Origin: Streptomyces rishiriensis
GTDB taxonomy: Bacteria; Actinomycetota; Actinomycetes; Streptomycetales; Streptomycetaceae
DNA: 64,000 bases
Direction: 5' to 3'
NCBI RefSeq assembly: GCF_030815485.1
Contig: NZ_JAUSWV010000002.1
Span: forward strand, 3,286,001 to 3,350,000
The position numbers were made by a program, and so were the translations under genes. Positions 24,513 to 31,488 of the stretch are shown here, piece after piece (positions within the stretch are counted from its first letter, which is position 1; the number at the start of each line of letters is the position of its first letter). The notes under the pieces were generated by a model. It made no database searches and was not told the DNA's origin. It saw nothing but the letters and a program-made list of their open reading frames with translations.

Positions 24513-26936
24513 ATGAGTGACGAGCCACAGCCGCAGGAGCCCACCGAGGGCTCGGCACCCGGAGCACCCGAGGCGGGTGACCGAGGAAGTGGCGAGGAAG
24601 GCAAGAAGATGAAACGACCCAAGCGCACCGGCCTGCGCCGGCTCCTGCCCACCTGGCGGATGATGCTCGGCACGTTCGTCCTCGGCGTCCTGGTGCTCGG
24701 CGGACTCTTCGTCCTCGGCTACTCCATGGTCAAGATCCCACCGGCCAACGCGCTCGCCACCAAGCAGTCCAACGTCTACCTCTACGCAGACGGCACCGAG
24801 ATCGCCCGTGACGGCACCGTCAACCGCGAGAACGTCGACCTCGCCCAGATCTCCAAGGACGCCCAGCACGCCGTCCTGGCCGCCGAGGACCGCGACTTCT
24901 ACACCGAGTCCGCCATCGACCCCAAGGCGATGCTGCGGGCCGGCTGGAACACCGCCACCGGCAAGGGCAAGCAGTCCGGCTCCACGATCACCCAGCAGTA
25001 CGTGAAGAACTACTACCTCGCGCAGGAACAGACCGTCACCCGCAAGGTGAAGGAGTTCTTCATCTCCATCAAGCTGGACCGCGAGACCTCCAAGGACGAC
25101 ATCCTCGAGGGCTACCTCAACACCAGCTATTTCGGCCGCAACGCCTACGGCATGCAGGCCGCCGCCAAGGCCTACTTCGGCGTCGAGGCCGCCAAGCTCA
25201 CCCCCGCCCAGGGCGCCTACCTCGCCGCCCTGGTCAACGCGCCCAGCGAGTACGACATCATCGCCCACCCCGAGAACAAGGCCGCCGCCGAGGCCCGCTG
25301 GAACTACGTCCTCGACGGCATGGTCACCAAGGGCTGGCTCAGCGAGTCCCGGCGCACCGGCATGAAGTTCCCCGCGGTCCAGGAGACCTCCGGCGCCGAC
25401 ACCGGCATGTCGGGACAGCGCGGCTACCTCGTCAACGCGATCAAGGACTACCTGCGCGACAACAAGATCGTCACCCAGGAAGAACTCGACGCCGGCGGCT
25501 ACCGCATCACCACCACCATCGACAAGAGCAAGCAGAACGCCTTCGTCGACGCCGTCGACGACAAGCTGATGAAGAAGCTCGACCAGAAGAACCGCAAGGT
25601 CGACACCTACGTCCGCGCGGGCGGCGCCGCCGTCGAACCCAAGACCGGCAAGGTCCTCGCCCTGTACGGCGGCATCGACTACATCAAGCAGTACACCAAC
25701 AACGCCACCCGTCAGGACTTCCAGGTCGGCTCCACCTTCAAGCCGTTCGTCTTCACCTCGGCCGTCGAGAACGGCTCGGAGACCCAGGACGGCCGCCAGA
25801 TCACCCCCAACACCGTCTACGACGGCACCAACAAGCGCCCCATCCAGGGCTGGAGCGGCGGCACCTACGCCCCCGAGAACGAGGACTACGTCAACTACGG
25901 CAACATCGACGTGCGCACCGCCACCGACAAGTCGGTGAACTCGGTGTACGCGCAGATGGCCGTCGACGTCGGCCCCGCCAAGGTCAAGCAGACCGCGATC
26001 GAGCTCGGCCTGCCCACCGACACCCCCGACCTCCAGCCCTACCCCTCCATCGCCCTCGGCACGGCCAACGCCAGCGTCCTGGACATGGCCCAGGCCTACG
26101 CCACCCTCGCCAACCACGGCAAGCACGGCACGTACACCCTGATCGAGAAGGTCACCAAGGACGGCTCCGACGTGGTGGACCTGCCCGAGCAGAAGTCCTC
26201 CCAGGTCGTCAGCCGCGAGGCCGCCGACACCACCACCTCGGTCCTGCGCAGCGTCGTCCAGAACGGCACCGCCACCGCGGCCCTCGCCGCCGACCGGCCC
26301 GCCGCCGGCAAGACCGGCACCGCCGAGGAGGACACCGCCGCCTGGTTCGCCGGCTACACCCCCGACCTGGCCACCGTGGTCGCGGTCATGGGCCAGGACC
26401 CGAAGACCGCCCACCACAAGTCCCTCAAGGGCGCCATGGGCCTGCCCCGTATCAACGGCGGCGGCGCGCCCACCGAGATCTGGGCCCAGTTCACCAGGAA
26501 CGCCCTGAAGGGCACCCCTGCCTCGGACTTCAACCTCCAGATCCAGGAGGGCGGCGAGCAGTCCGCCTACCCCTCGGCCCCGCCCTCCGAGGACGAGCCC
26601 ACCGACGACGAGACCGACGGCAGCACGCCGAGCTCCGACGCCACCAAGGGCCGGACGCAGGGTCAGACCCAGGGGCAGACGGGCGGCGGCACGACCACGA
26701 ACGGCACCACCGGCACCACCTCCGGCACCACCTCCGAAGGCGGCACGACCAGCGGCAACACGTCGACCGGCACCACCGACGGCGGCACGGCCACCGGCGG
26801 AACGACCTCGGGCACCAGTTCCGGCACCACCGACGGCAACACGTCCACCGGCGCCACCGACGGCGCGACCGGAGACACCGGGAACACGGCGGGCACGACG
26901 CTCGGCCCCCAGCTGACGTCGACCGGCTGGGACTGA
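24513..26936 (+). CDS. Class A penicillin-binding protein (transglycosylase/transpeptidase)
   Basis: An 807-residue bifunctional murein synthase. It has a basic cytoplasmic tail, one membrane helix at about residues 50-72, and a GT51 domain with catalytic E125 in EDRDFY and the STITQQYVKN motif near 157-166. The transpeptidase domain has S407-x2-K410 (GSTFKPF), S474-V-N476 and K600-T-G602 (KTGTAE). The last ~130 residues are a Thr/Ser/Gly-rich tail, probably disordered and wall-exposed. The ATG at 24513 is chosen over a much longer open frame; CAGGAG lies 12 bases upstream. The 250-base upstream region contains GGAAC words, possibly part of an ECF promoter, but spacing is not convincing. Confidence 0.95.
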   Translation: MSDEPQPQEPTEGSAPGAPEAGDRGSGEEGKKMKRPKRTGLRRLLPTWRMMLGTFVLGVLVLGGLFVLGYSMVKIPPANALATKQSNVYLYADGTEIARDGTVNRENVDLAQISKDAQHAVLAAEDRDFYTESAIDPKAMLRAGWNTATGKGKQSGSTITQQYVKNYYLAQEQTVTRKVKEFFISIKLDRETSKDDILEGYLNTSYFGRNAYGMQAAAKAYFGVEAAKLTPAQGAYLAALVNAPSEYDIIAHPENKAAAEARWNYVLDGMVTKGWLSESRRTGMKFPAVQETSGADTGMSGQRGYLVNAIKDYLRDNKIVTQEELDAGGYRITTTIDKSKQNAFVDAVDDKLMKKLDQKNRKVDTYVRAGGAAVEPKTGKVLALYGGIDYIKQYTNNATRQDFQVGSTFKPFVFTSAVENGSETQDGRQITPNTVYDGTNKRPIQGWSGGTYAPENEDYVNYGNIDVRTATDKSVNSVYAQMAVDVGPAKVKQTAIELGLPTDTPDLQPYPSIALGTANASVLDMAQAYATLANHGKHGTYTLIEKVTKDGSDVVDLPEQKSSQVVSREAADTTTSVLRSVVQNGTATAALAADRPAAGKTGTAEEDTAAWFAGYTPDLATVVAVMGQDPKTAHHKSLKGAMGLPRINGGGAPTEIWAQFTRNALKGTPASDFNLQIQEGGEQSAYPSAPPSEDEPTDDETDGSTPSSDATKGRTQGQTQGQTGGGTTTNGTTGTTSGTTSEGGTTSGNTSTGTTDGGTATGGTTSGTSSGTTDGNTSTGATDGATGDTGNTAGTTLGPQLTSTGWD

Positions 26937-26960
26937 CCGGCACCTCGGCGCCGACGTCCG

Positions 26961-27281
26961 TCAGTGACCGCCGGTCGCCTTGAGCCCCACCACGGCGACC
27001 AGCAGAAGACAGACGAAGAAGATCCGGGCGGCGGTCGCCGGCTCTCCCAGCACCGCCATGCCGACCACGGCGGCCCCCGCCGCCCCGATCCCGACCCAGA
27101 CGCCATAGGCGGTACCGATGGGAAGGGAGCGGGCGGCGTACGACAGCAGCAGCATGCTGGCGACGATGCCGGCGCCGGTGAACAGACTGGGCACCAGCCG
27201 GGTGAACCCGTCCGTGTACTTCATCCCGATCGACCAGCCGACTTCCAGCAGACCGGCGACGACGAGCAGAACCCAGGCCAT
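26961..27281 (-). CDS. gdx: SMR exporter of the Gdx/SugE type (guanidinium export)
   Basis: This 106-residue, four-helix small multidrug resistance protein has the conserved membrane glutamate in AGLLEVGWSIGMKYT (residue 13), the KYTDGFTRL motif, and a GLKATGGH end, all typical of the Gdx (formerly SugE) branch. Gdx proteins export guanidinium in exchange for protons as antiparallel dimers. GGAGG precedes ATG 27281. A guanidine-III-like riboswitch lies 47 bases upstream, independent evidence that guanidinium is the substrate. No second SMR gene is nearby, consistent with a homodimer. Confidence 0.92.
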   Translation of the reverse strand: MAWVLLVVAGLLEVGWSIGMKYTDGFTRLVPSLFTGAGIVASMLLLSYAARSLPIGTAYGVWVGIGAAGAAVVGMAVLGEPATAARIFFVCLLLVAVVGLKATGGH

Positions 27282-27327
27282 GAGGAACACCTCCGAGACG
27301 CGAACGCGAACGCACTGACACAGCGAT

Positions 27328-27370
27328 GCGTCGTCTTTTCCTGCGTCCCGGTACGGCGCGTCTCGTCGGG
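27328..27370 (-). promoter_or_regulatory. Guanidine-III (ykkC-III) riboswitch
   Basis: Read on the minus strand, 27370 to 27328 gives CCCGACGAG, ACGCGCCGTACCGGG, then CAGGAAAAGACGACGC. This follows the guanidine-III consensus nearly base for base: CCGGACGAGG, GCGCCGUACCCGG, AGGACAAG, CGGCGC. The first stem (CCCG with CGGG) pairs perfectly. The pseudoknot helix GCGCCGU with ACGACGC pairs apart from one position. It lies directly upstream of the Gdx exporter gene, the usual target of this riboswitch class. It should raise exporter expression when guanidine binds. Confidence 0.85.
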
Positions 27371-27473
27371 TTCCTTCCAAACGTAGCAAAGAAACGCCTG
27401 ACGGGCTGGCGACCATGATCACCAGCCCGTCAGGCCGACTGAATCAGAGGCCCAGGCCGATCAGGGGCTCAGG

Positions 27474-27615
27474 CCGATCAGAGACGCGAACCGGTCAGAG
27501 ACGCGAACCGGTCAGAGATACGAACCGGTCAGAGACGCGAACCGGTCAGAGATACGAACCGGTCAGAGATACGAACCGGTCAGAGATACGAACCGGTCAG
27601 AGATACAGGCCGGTC
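27474..27615. repeat. 17-bp tandem repeat, ~8 copies, at the 3' end of the GroES-like gene
   Basis: Eight consecutive units of GGTCAGAGATACGAACC, with the variant GGTCAGAGACGCGAACC, run through 27474-27615. The variants alternate in part (CGC, CGC, TAC, CGC, TAC, TAC, TAC). The right-most unit contains the final codons and stop of the GroES-like gene (stop at 27597). On the minus strand each unit carries a TGA, so the array encodes no long peptide. It looks like a VNTR grown from the end of that gene. The unit length differs from the 18-base array at 20623. Confidence 0.88.
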
Positions 27616-27953
27616 GAGTCCTCGGAGCCCTCGAAGCGGTCGGCCGCCACGGCGTGCAGATCGCGCTCGCGCATCAGCACGTAGGCGACACCCCGCACCT
27701 CGACCTCCGCACGGTCCTCCGGGTCGTACAGCACCCGGTCCCCCGGCTCCACGGTCCGCACGTTCTGGCCCACCGCGACGACCTCGGCCCACGCCAGCCG
27801 GCGACCGACGGCCGCGGTGGCGGGAATCAGGATCCCGCCACCGGAACGCCGCTCGCCCTCGCCGGCCTCCTGCTTCACGAGCACACGGTCGTGCAGCATC
27901 CGGATGGGCAGCTTGTCGTGCGTGGTACTCAGGTCGTCTCTCTTGGCGCTCAC
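27597..27953 (-). CDS. GroES-family co-chaperonin-like protein
   Basis: This 118-residue protein has the GroES beta-barrel pattern: IRMLHDRVLVKQEAGEGERRSGGGILIP, given here as the start of strand 1 and the mobile loop (about residues 17-44). EVVAVGQNVRTVEPGDRVLYDP and a final YVLMRERDLHAV follow. It differs from canonical GroES in a longer N-terminal extension and in a divergent mobile loop that lacks the clear GGIVL. No groEL is adjacent, so it is probably a stand-alone paralogue of uncertain function. It starts with GTG at 27953. The gene ends inside a 17-base tandem repeat. Confidence 0.82.
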   Translation of the reverse strand: MSAKRDDLSTTHDKLPIRMLHDRVLVKQEAGEGERRSGGGILIPATAAVGRRLAWAEVVAVGQNVRTVEPGDRVLYDPEDRAEVEVRGVAYVLMRERDLHAVAADRFEGSEDSTGLYL

Positions 27954-27996
27954 ACCACTGAACCTACCCCGGCGAGTACGAGAGGAGTGCAGGGGC

Positions 27997-28326
27997 TCAG
28001 CGCTTGCGGCGCCGTCCGCCGAACGTGAGCAGCCCCACGACGGCGACCACGACGAGCGCCACGGGCACGACCCGCTCCAGGCGGGGCGCGCCCTCCTCGT
28101 CCACGAACTGCGCCCGCACCTCGCTCACGGCGCGGTTGACCTGGACGTAGGCCCTCCCGAGCGTGTGATCGACGTTGGCGACGACCTTGGCTCTGGCGTC
28201 CCCGACGATGGTCTTCGGATGCACCCGCACCCCGATCTCGTCCAGCGTCTCCGCCAGCACCTCGCGGCGGGCCCTGATGTCCGCCTCGATCTGCGCCGGG
28301 GTTCTGGTGTCCGACGTCTCCGCCAC
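27997..28326 (-). CDS. DUF3618 membrane-anchored protein
   Basis: This 109-residue protein opens with the DUF3618 signature: RTPAQIEADIRARREVLAETLDEIG, about residues 7-31. A basic amphipathic helix and a single C-terminal membrane helix (VVPVALVVVAVVGLLTFGG) with a RRRKR end follow. The family occurs across actinobacteria and has no established activity. GTG at 28326 has a strong GGAGG. It lies upstream of the GroES-like gene on the same strand, 43 bases apart, and is divergent from bcp. Confidence 0.85.
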   Translation of the reverse strand: MAETSDTRTPAQIEADIRARREVLAETLDEIGVRVHPKTIVGDARAKVVANVDHTLGRAYVQVNRAVSEVRAQFVDEEGAPRLERVVPVALVVVAVVGLLTFGGRRRKR

Positions 28327-28420
28327 GGTAAGGCCTCCGAAGTCAGCTGAGTCTTGTTCTGGACAGTCTGTCAGCTCCGCCCGCCGCCGCACTGTCAGGA
28401 CCCCCGGTTACGCTGGCCCG

Positions 28421-28888
28421 ATGAGCGAGCGACTCCAGCCCGGGGACGTGGCCCCCGCCTTCACCCTCCCCGACGCCGACGGCAACCAGGTGTCCCTGTC
28501 GGACCACAAGGGCCGCAAGGTCATCGTCTACTTCTACCCGGCCGCGCTTACCCCCGGCTGCACGAAGCAGGCCTGTGACTTCACGGACAACCTGGAACTG
28601 CTGACCGGCGCCGGGTACGACGTCCTCGGCATCTCCCCCGACAGCCCCGAGAAGCTGGGCAGGTTCCGCGACAAGGAGTCCCTGAAGGTCACCCTCCTGG
28701 CCGACCCCGAGAAGACCGTCACCGAGGCTTATGCCGCGTACGGCGAGAAGAAGAACTACGGCAAGACGTACATGGGCGTCATCCGCTCCACGATCGTGGT
28801 CGACGAGGAGGGCAAGGTGGAACGCGCCCTGTACAACGTCCGCGCCACCGGCCACGTCGCCAAGATCATCAAGGACCTGGGCATCTGA
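28421..28888 (+). CDS. bcp: Thioredoxin-dependent thiol peroxidase (peroxiredoxin Q/BCP)
   Basis: This 155-residue peroxiredoxin reduces hydrogen and organic peroxides with electrons from thioredoxin. The peroxidatic cysteine is C47 in TPGCTKQACDF and the resolving cysteine C52 lies five residues on, the atypical two-cysteine BCP arrangement. VLGISPDSPEKLGRF and the STIVVDEEGKV strand complete the thioredoxin fold. Length is normal. A strong hairpin terminator follows the stop by 16 bases. Confidence 0.95.
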   Translation: MSERLQPGDVAPAFTLPDADGNQVSLSDHKGRKVIVYFYPAALTPGCTKQACDFTDNLELLTGAGYDVLGISPDSPEKLGRFRDKESLKVTLLADPEKTVTEAYAAYGEKKNYGKTYMGVIRSTIVVDEEGKVERALYNVRATGHVAKIIKDLGI

Positions 28889-28904
28889 GCCCCTCACCCC
28901 CGGC

Positions 28905-28940
28905 AAGCGGCCCGCGTCGGACCCCCGACACGGGCCGCTT
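28905..28940 (+). terminator. Hairpin terminator after bcp
   Basis: AAGCGGCCCG at 28905-28914 pairs with CGGGCCGCTT at 28931-28940, continued by GTCG/CGAC after one mismatch, with a short C-rich loop. It lies 17 bases after the bcp stop, isolating bcp from the HNH genes. Confidence 0.8.
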
Positions 28941-29025
28941 CACGTTTCGGGCGTGACTGTCCGACAATCGATTCGTTACTCCGTACGAGACCACGAACGG
29001 GTGGTCGGGGACGGAGGCGGTTTCG

Positions 29026-29667
29026 ATGGGGGCGAGCGCGTACACCAGGGAACGGCTGGAGGAGGCGGCTCGGGGGTCCCGGACGCTGACGGAGGCGTTG
29101 GCGACACTGGAGATCGAGCCGGGGAGTCCGACGCGGGGCTATATCCGCGAACGGATGCGCAAGCTCGGGGTGGACACGTCGCACTTCGAACGGGAGGGGG
29201 TGAAGTGGACGCGGGAGATCCTGGAGTCGGCGGTGGCCGCTTCGACGAACACGTGCGAGGTGCTGCGGCATCTCGGCCTGGAGATCGTCGGCGGCCACCA
29301 CACGCACATCAGCCGCCGCATCAAGGCGTACGGGATCGACACGTCGCACTTCCAGGGGCAGACCCGGCGCGGCAAACCGCGGCGTCCCCGGACACCCGAG
29401 AGGCTGCTCGTCGAGCAGCCTGCCGGAGCCGCGCGGCGTATCCCGAGTGATCGACTGAAGTGGGCGATGACCACGGTCGGCCTCCTGGAGCGGTGCGGTC
29501 TCTGCGGGCTCGAAGCAGTGTGGCAAGGACGTCCACTGCCGCTGGAGGTCGATCACGTCGATGGCAACTGGCGTGACAACCGCATCGAGAACCTGCGATT
29601 CCTGTGCCCCAACTGCCATTCCACAACCGAGAGTTACCGCGGGCGCGGCAAGGGGCGCGCATCATGA
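29026..29667 (+). CDS. HNH endonuclease with duplicated N-terminal module
   Basis: This 213-residue protein contains two copies of a small helical module ending in VDTSHF (residues 49-54) and IDTSHF (104-109), each preceded by a helix-turn-helix-like stretch. A C-terminal zinc-HNH nuclease follows: C157-x2-C160, the HNH core DHVDGNWRDNR from residue 176, then C194-x2-C197. The architecture suggests a DNA-binding part plus a nicking or cleaving part. It overlaps the next gene, a shorter paralogue, by an ATGA junction. The pair lies directly upstream of a tRNA gene. Biological role unknown; homing-type or defence nuclease are both possible. Confidence 0.88.
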   Translation: MGASAYTRERLEEAARGSRTLTEALATLEIEPGSPTRGYIRERMRKLGVDTSHFEREGVKWTREILESAVAASTNTCEVLRHLGLEIVGGHHTHISRRIKAYGIDTSHFQGQTRRGKPRRPRTPERLLVEQPAGAARRIPSDRLKWAMTTVGLLERCGLCGLEAVWQGRPLPLEVDHVDGNWRDNRIENLRFLCPNCHSTTESYRGRGKGRAS

Positions 29668-30164
29668 GCCGTCGTGTGAGGACGGCGCCCGCCAGACCAG
29701 GTGCCGAGGTATTGCGCCACGCAGTCGAAGGAACGACCTCCGTCGCGGGCGCCCTCCGCGCCCTGGGAATGGAGCCCTACAACAGCAAGCTACGCGTCCT
29801 CCTCCGCCATTGGGTCGAGGAGCACGGCCTCGACACCTCCCACTTCCTCGGGCAGGCGCATCAGCGGGGAGGGCCGGGCACTGTGCCGTCCCGGTGCGCT
29901 GCGGACATCCTGGTCCGGCATGACGGCAGTCGCCGGACCCGAACCCATCTACTGCGTCGGGCGCTCCTCGAGCTGGGCGAACCGGAACAGTGCGCAGGCT
30001 GCGAGGTCGGCCCCGAGTGGCTCGGCAAACCCATGACCCTGGAGATCGATCACATCAACGGGGACTGGGGCGATGACCGGCGGGAGAACCTGCGGTTGCT
30101 GTGCCCCAACTGCCACGCCATCACCGACACCTGGTGCAGAGGGGGCGGACGCAGAGCGACCTAG
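29664..30164 (+). CDS. HNH endonuclease, shorter paralogue of upstream gene
   Basis: This 166-residue protein carries one copy of the helical module, ending in LDTSHF (56-61), followed by the same zinc-HNH domain: C110-x2-C113, DHINGDWGDDRREN from residue 129, and C147-x2-C150. It begins within the stop codon of its larger paralogue, so both are made from one mRNA. The tandem arrangement implies local duplication with loss of one module. It ends 25 bases before the tRNA gene. Confidence 0.88.
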   Translation: MSRRVRTAPARPGAEVLRHAVEGTTSVAGALRALGMEPYNSKLRVLLRHWVEEHGLDTSHFLGQAHQRGGPGTVPSRCAADILVRHDGSRRTRTHLLRRALLELGEPEQCAGCEVGPEWLGKPMTLEIDHINGDWGDDRRENLRLLCPNCHAITDTWCRGGGRRAT

Positions 30165-30189
30165 CCCAGTAAAGTGGGCGGGAGCACTG

Positions 30190-30262
30190 GCGCCCGTACG
30201 CCAAGGGCTGAGCGGCAACTTTTAGGTAGTTGTGTCTGTCGGTTCGAATCCGACCGGGCGTA
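30190..30262 (+). tRNA. tRNA with UAG anticodon, class I size (Leu codon CUA)
   Basis: A 73-base tRNA folds as follows: acceptor GCGCCCG with CGGGCGT (one G-U pair), T8, and a three-pair D-stem CGC/GCG with GG in the loop. The anticodon stem is CAACT/AGTTG with loop TTTAGGT giving anticodon TAG and G37. The variable loop is 5 bases. The T-stem is GTCGG/CCGAC with loop TTCGAAT, and the discriminator is A. CCA is not encoded. The anticodon reads the leucine codon CUA, but the short variable loop is that of a class I tRNA; normal bacterial tRNA-Leu has a long variable arm. Amino-acid identity is therefore uncertain. Confidence 0.8.
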
Positions 30263-30271
30263 CAAGAAAAA

Positions 30272-30308
30272 CAGGCCCTGCACCTTCGATTCGAAGGCGC
30301 AGGGCCTG
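30272..30308. terminator. Hairpin terminator between tRNA and rdgB
   Basis: CAGGCCCTGC (30272-30281) pairs with GCAGGGCCTG (30299-30308), with further inner pairing CCTTCG/CGAAGG. An A-run precedes it on the + strand, i.e. a U-run for minus-strand transcripts. It can serve both the tRNA and the convergent rdgB operon. Confidence 0.85.
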
Positions 30309-30318
30309 GATCGTTGCA

Positions 30319-30921
30319 TCAGCCCAACAGTTCCCGCACCACCGGCACCAGTTCCCGGAACGCCTTGCCGCGGTGGCTGATCGCGTTCTTCTCCGCCGGC
30401 GTCAGTTCCGCGCAGGTGCGCGACTCGCCGTCCGGCTGGAGGATCGGGTCGTAGCCGAAGCCGTTGGTGCCGGTCGGGGTGTGGCGCAGGGTGCCGGTGA
30501 GACGGCCCTCGACGACGCGTTCCGTGCCGTCGGGGAGGGCGAGGGCGGCCGCGCAGGCGAAGTGGGCGCCCCGGTGTTCCTCGGCGATGTCGGAGAGTTG
30601 GGCCAGGAGCAGGTCCAGGTTGGCCTGGTCGTCGCCGTGTCTGCCCGACCAGCGGGCCGAGAAGATGCCGGGGGCGCCGTTGAGAACGTCGACGCAGAGG
30701 CCCGAGTCGTCGGCGACGGCCGGGAATCCGGTGGCCTGAGCCAGGGCGTGGGCCTTCAGGAGCGCGTTCTCGGCGAAGGTGACGCCGGTCTCCCTGACGT
30801 CGGGGATGTCGGGGTAGGCGTCCGCGCCGACGAGGTCGTGGGGCAGGCCTGCGTCGGCGAGGATCGACCTCAGTTCGGTGATCTTTCCGGCGTTGCGGGT
30901 GGCGAGGATCAGGCGGGTCAT
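30319..30921 (-). CDS. rdgB: XTP/dITP diphosphatase (non-canonical purine NTP pyrophosphatase)
   Basis: This 200-residue HAM1-family enzyme hydrolyses XTP, dITP and ITP to monophosphates, keeping deaminated purines out of nucleic acids. The start MTRLILATRNAGKITEL is typical, with TFAENALLKA, the catalytic DDSGL, and GTNGFGYDPIL near the C-terminus. ATG at 30921 fits the family start. It lies in the order rph - lipoprotein - rdgB on the minus strand; rph-rdgB linkage is conserved in actinobacteria. Confidence 0.96.
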   Translation of the reverse strand: MTRLILATRNAGKITELRSILADAGLPHDLVGADAYPDIPDVRETGVTFAENALLKAHALAQATGFPAVADDSGLCVDVLNGAPGIFSARWSGRHGDDQANLDLLLAQLSDIAEEHRGAHFACAAALALPDGTERVVEGRLTGTLRHTPTGTNGFGYDPILQPDGESRTCAELTPAEKNAISHRGKAFRELVPVVRELLG

Positions 30922-30963
30922 GCGCCCAGTATCCCCAGTCCGCCGCCCCGGCCTCACCGGGTG

Positions 30964-31380
30964 TTACGGCGTGCAGACCTTCGTCAGTTCGCCCGCCGCG
31001 TCGGTGACGGGGCTGAGGTCGGGGGTGTTGTCGCCGTTCTCGACGGCGGTGCGGACGTTGGCGACGGCTGCCTGGAGGTCGTCGACCGCCTTGTTGACGT
31101 CGGTGTTGTCCGTCTTGTCGCCTATCTTGTCGAGGTTGTTCTCGATGGAGGTCAGCGACTCCTCGGTCTGGCCGGGGTCGTTCGCGGCGTTCTCCACGGC
31201 CTGCTGGAGGTCGGTGACGCTGTCGGCGATGGAGTCGGCGGTCTGGACGCAGTCCAGGGCCTTGTTGACTGCGTCGCAGCCGGTCACCGTCAGACCCAGG
31301 GTGAGGGCGACGGCCGCCGTGGCGGCGGCTATGACGGTACGACGACGCCGCTGCGGGCGTCGGCTCGCGGCCGTGGACAT
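30964..31380 (-). CDS. Small secreted lipoprotein, helical repeat-like
   Basis: This 138-residue protein has a twin-basic N-terminus and signal sequence (RRRRTVIAAATAAVALTLGL) ending in a lipobox LTVTGC, so it should be a lipoprotein anchored at Cys35. The mature part is acidic and mostly helical, with heptad-like segments such as SIADSVTDLQQAVENA and VNKAVDDLQAAVANV and a late second cysteine. No family is recognised. It sits between rph and rdgB on the same strand, 42 bases upstream of rdgB. Confidence 0.82.
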   Translation of the reverse strand: MSTAASRRPQRRRRTVIAAATAAVALTLGLTVTGCDAVNKALDCVQTADSIADSVTDLQQAVENAANDPGQTEESLTSIENNLDKIGDKTDNTDVNKAVDDLQAAVANVRTAVENGDNTPDLSPVTDAAGELTKVCTP

Positions 31381-31438
31381 GTGTGTTCCTCCGCTTGTCA
31401 GGCCCGGAGGCCCCCGTTGGTGTACTGGCCAAGACGCC

Positions 31439-31474
31439 GGGACGGGCGGGGTGGTTGCTCCCGCCCGCCGTCCC
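31439..31474 (-). terminator. Imperfect hairpin after rph
   Basis: GGGACGGGCGGG at 31439-31450 can pair with CCCGCCCGCCGTCCC at 31460-31474 with a three-base bulge. It lies between the rph stop (31489) and the lipoprotein start (31380), so it may attenuate transcription leaving rph. Confidence 0.5.
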
Positions 31475-31488
31475 TCTTGGTGTGCCCT

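Noticed and set aside
24465..26417. 650-codon open frame antisense to the penicillin-binding protein gene
   Set aside because: Composition is Val/Gly/Leu-rich without motifs; it mirrors third-position GC of the PBP gene, whose catalytic motifs are intact.
27474..27615. Possible CRISPR array
   Set aside because: Units are 17 bases head to tail with no unique spacers and no cas genes nearby; it is a simple tandem repeat.
30190..30262. tRNA as attachment site of an integrated element
   Set aside because: No integrase, no second copy of the tRNA 3' end and no mobile-element genes were seen on either side.
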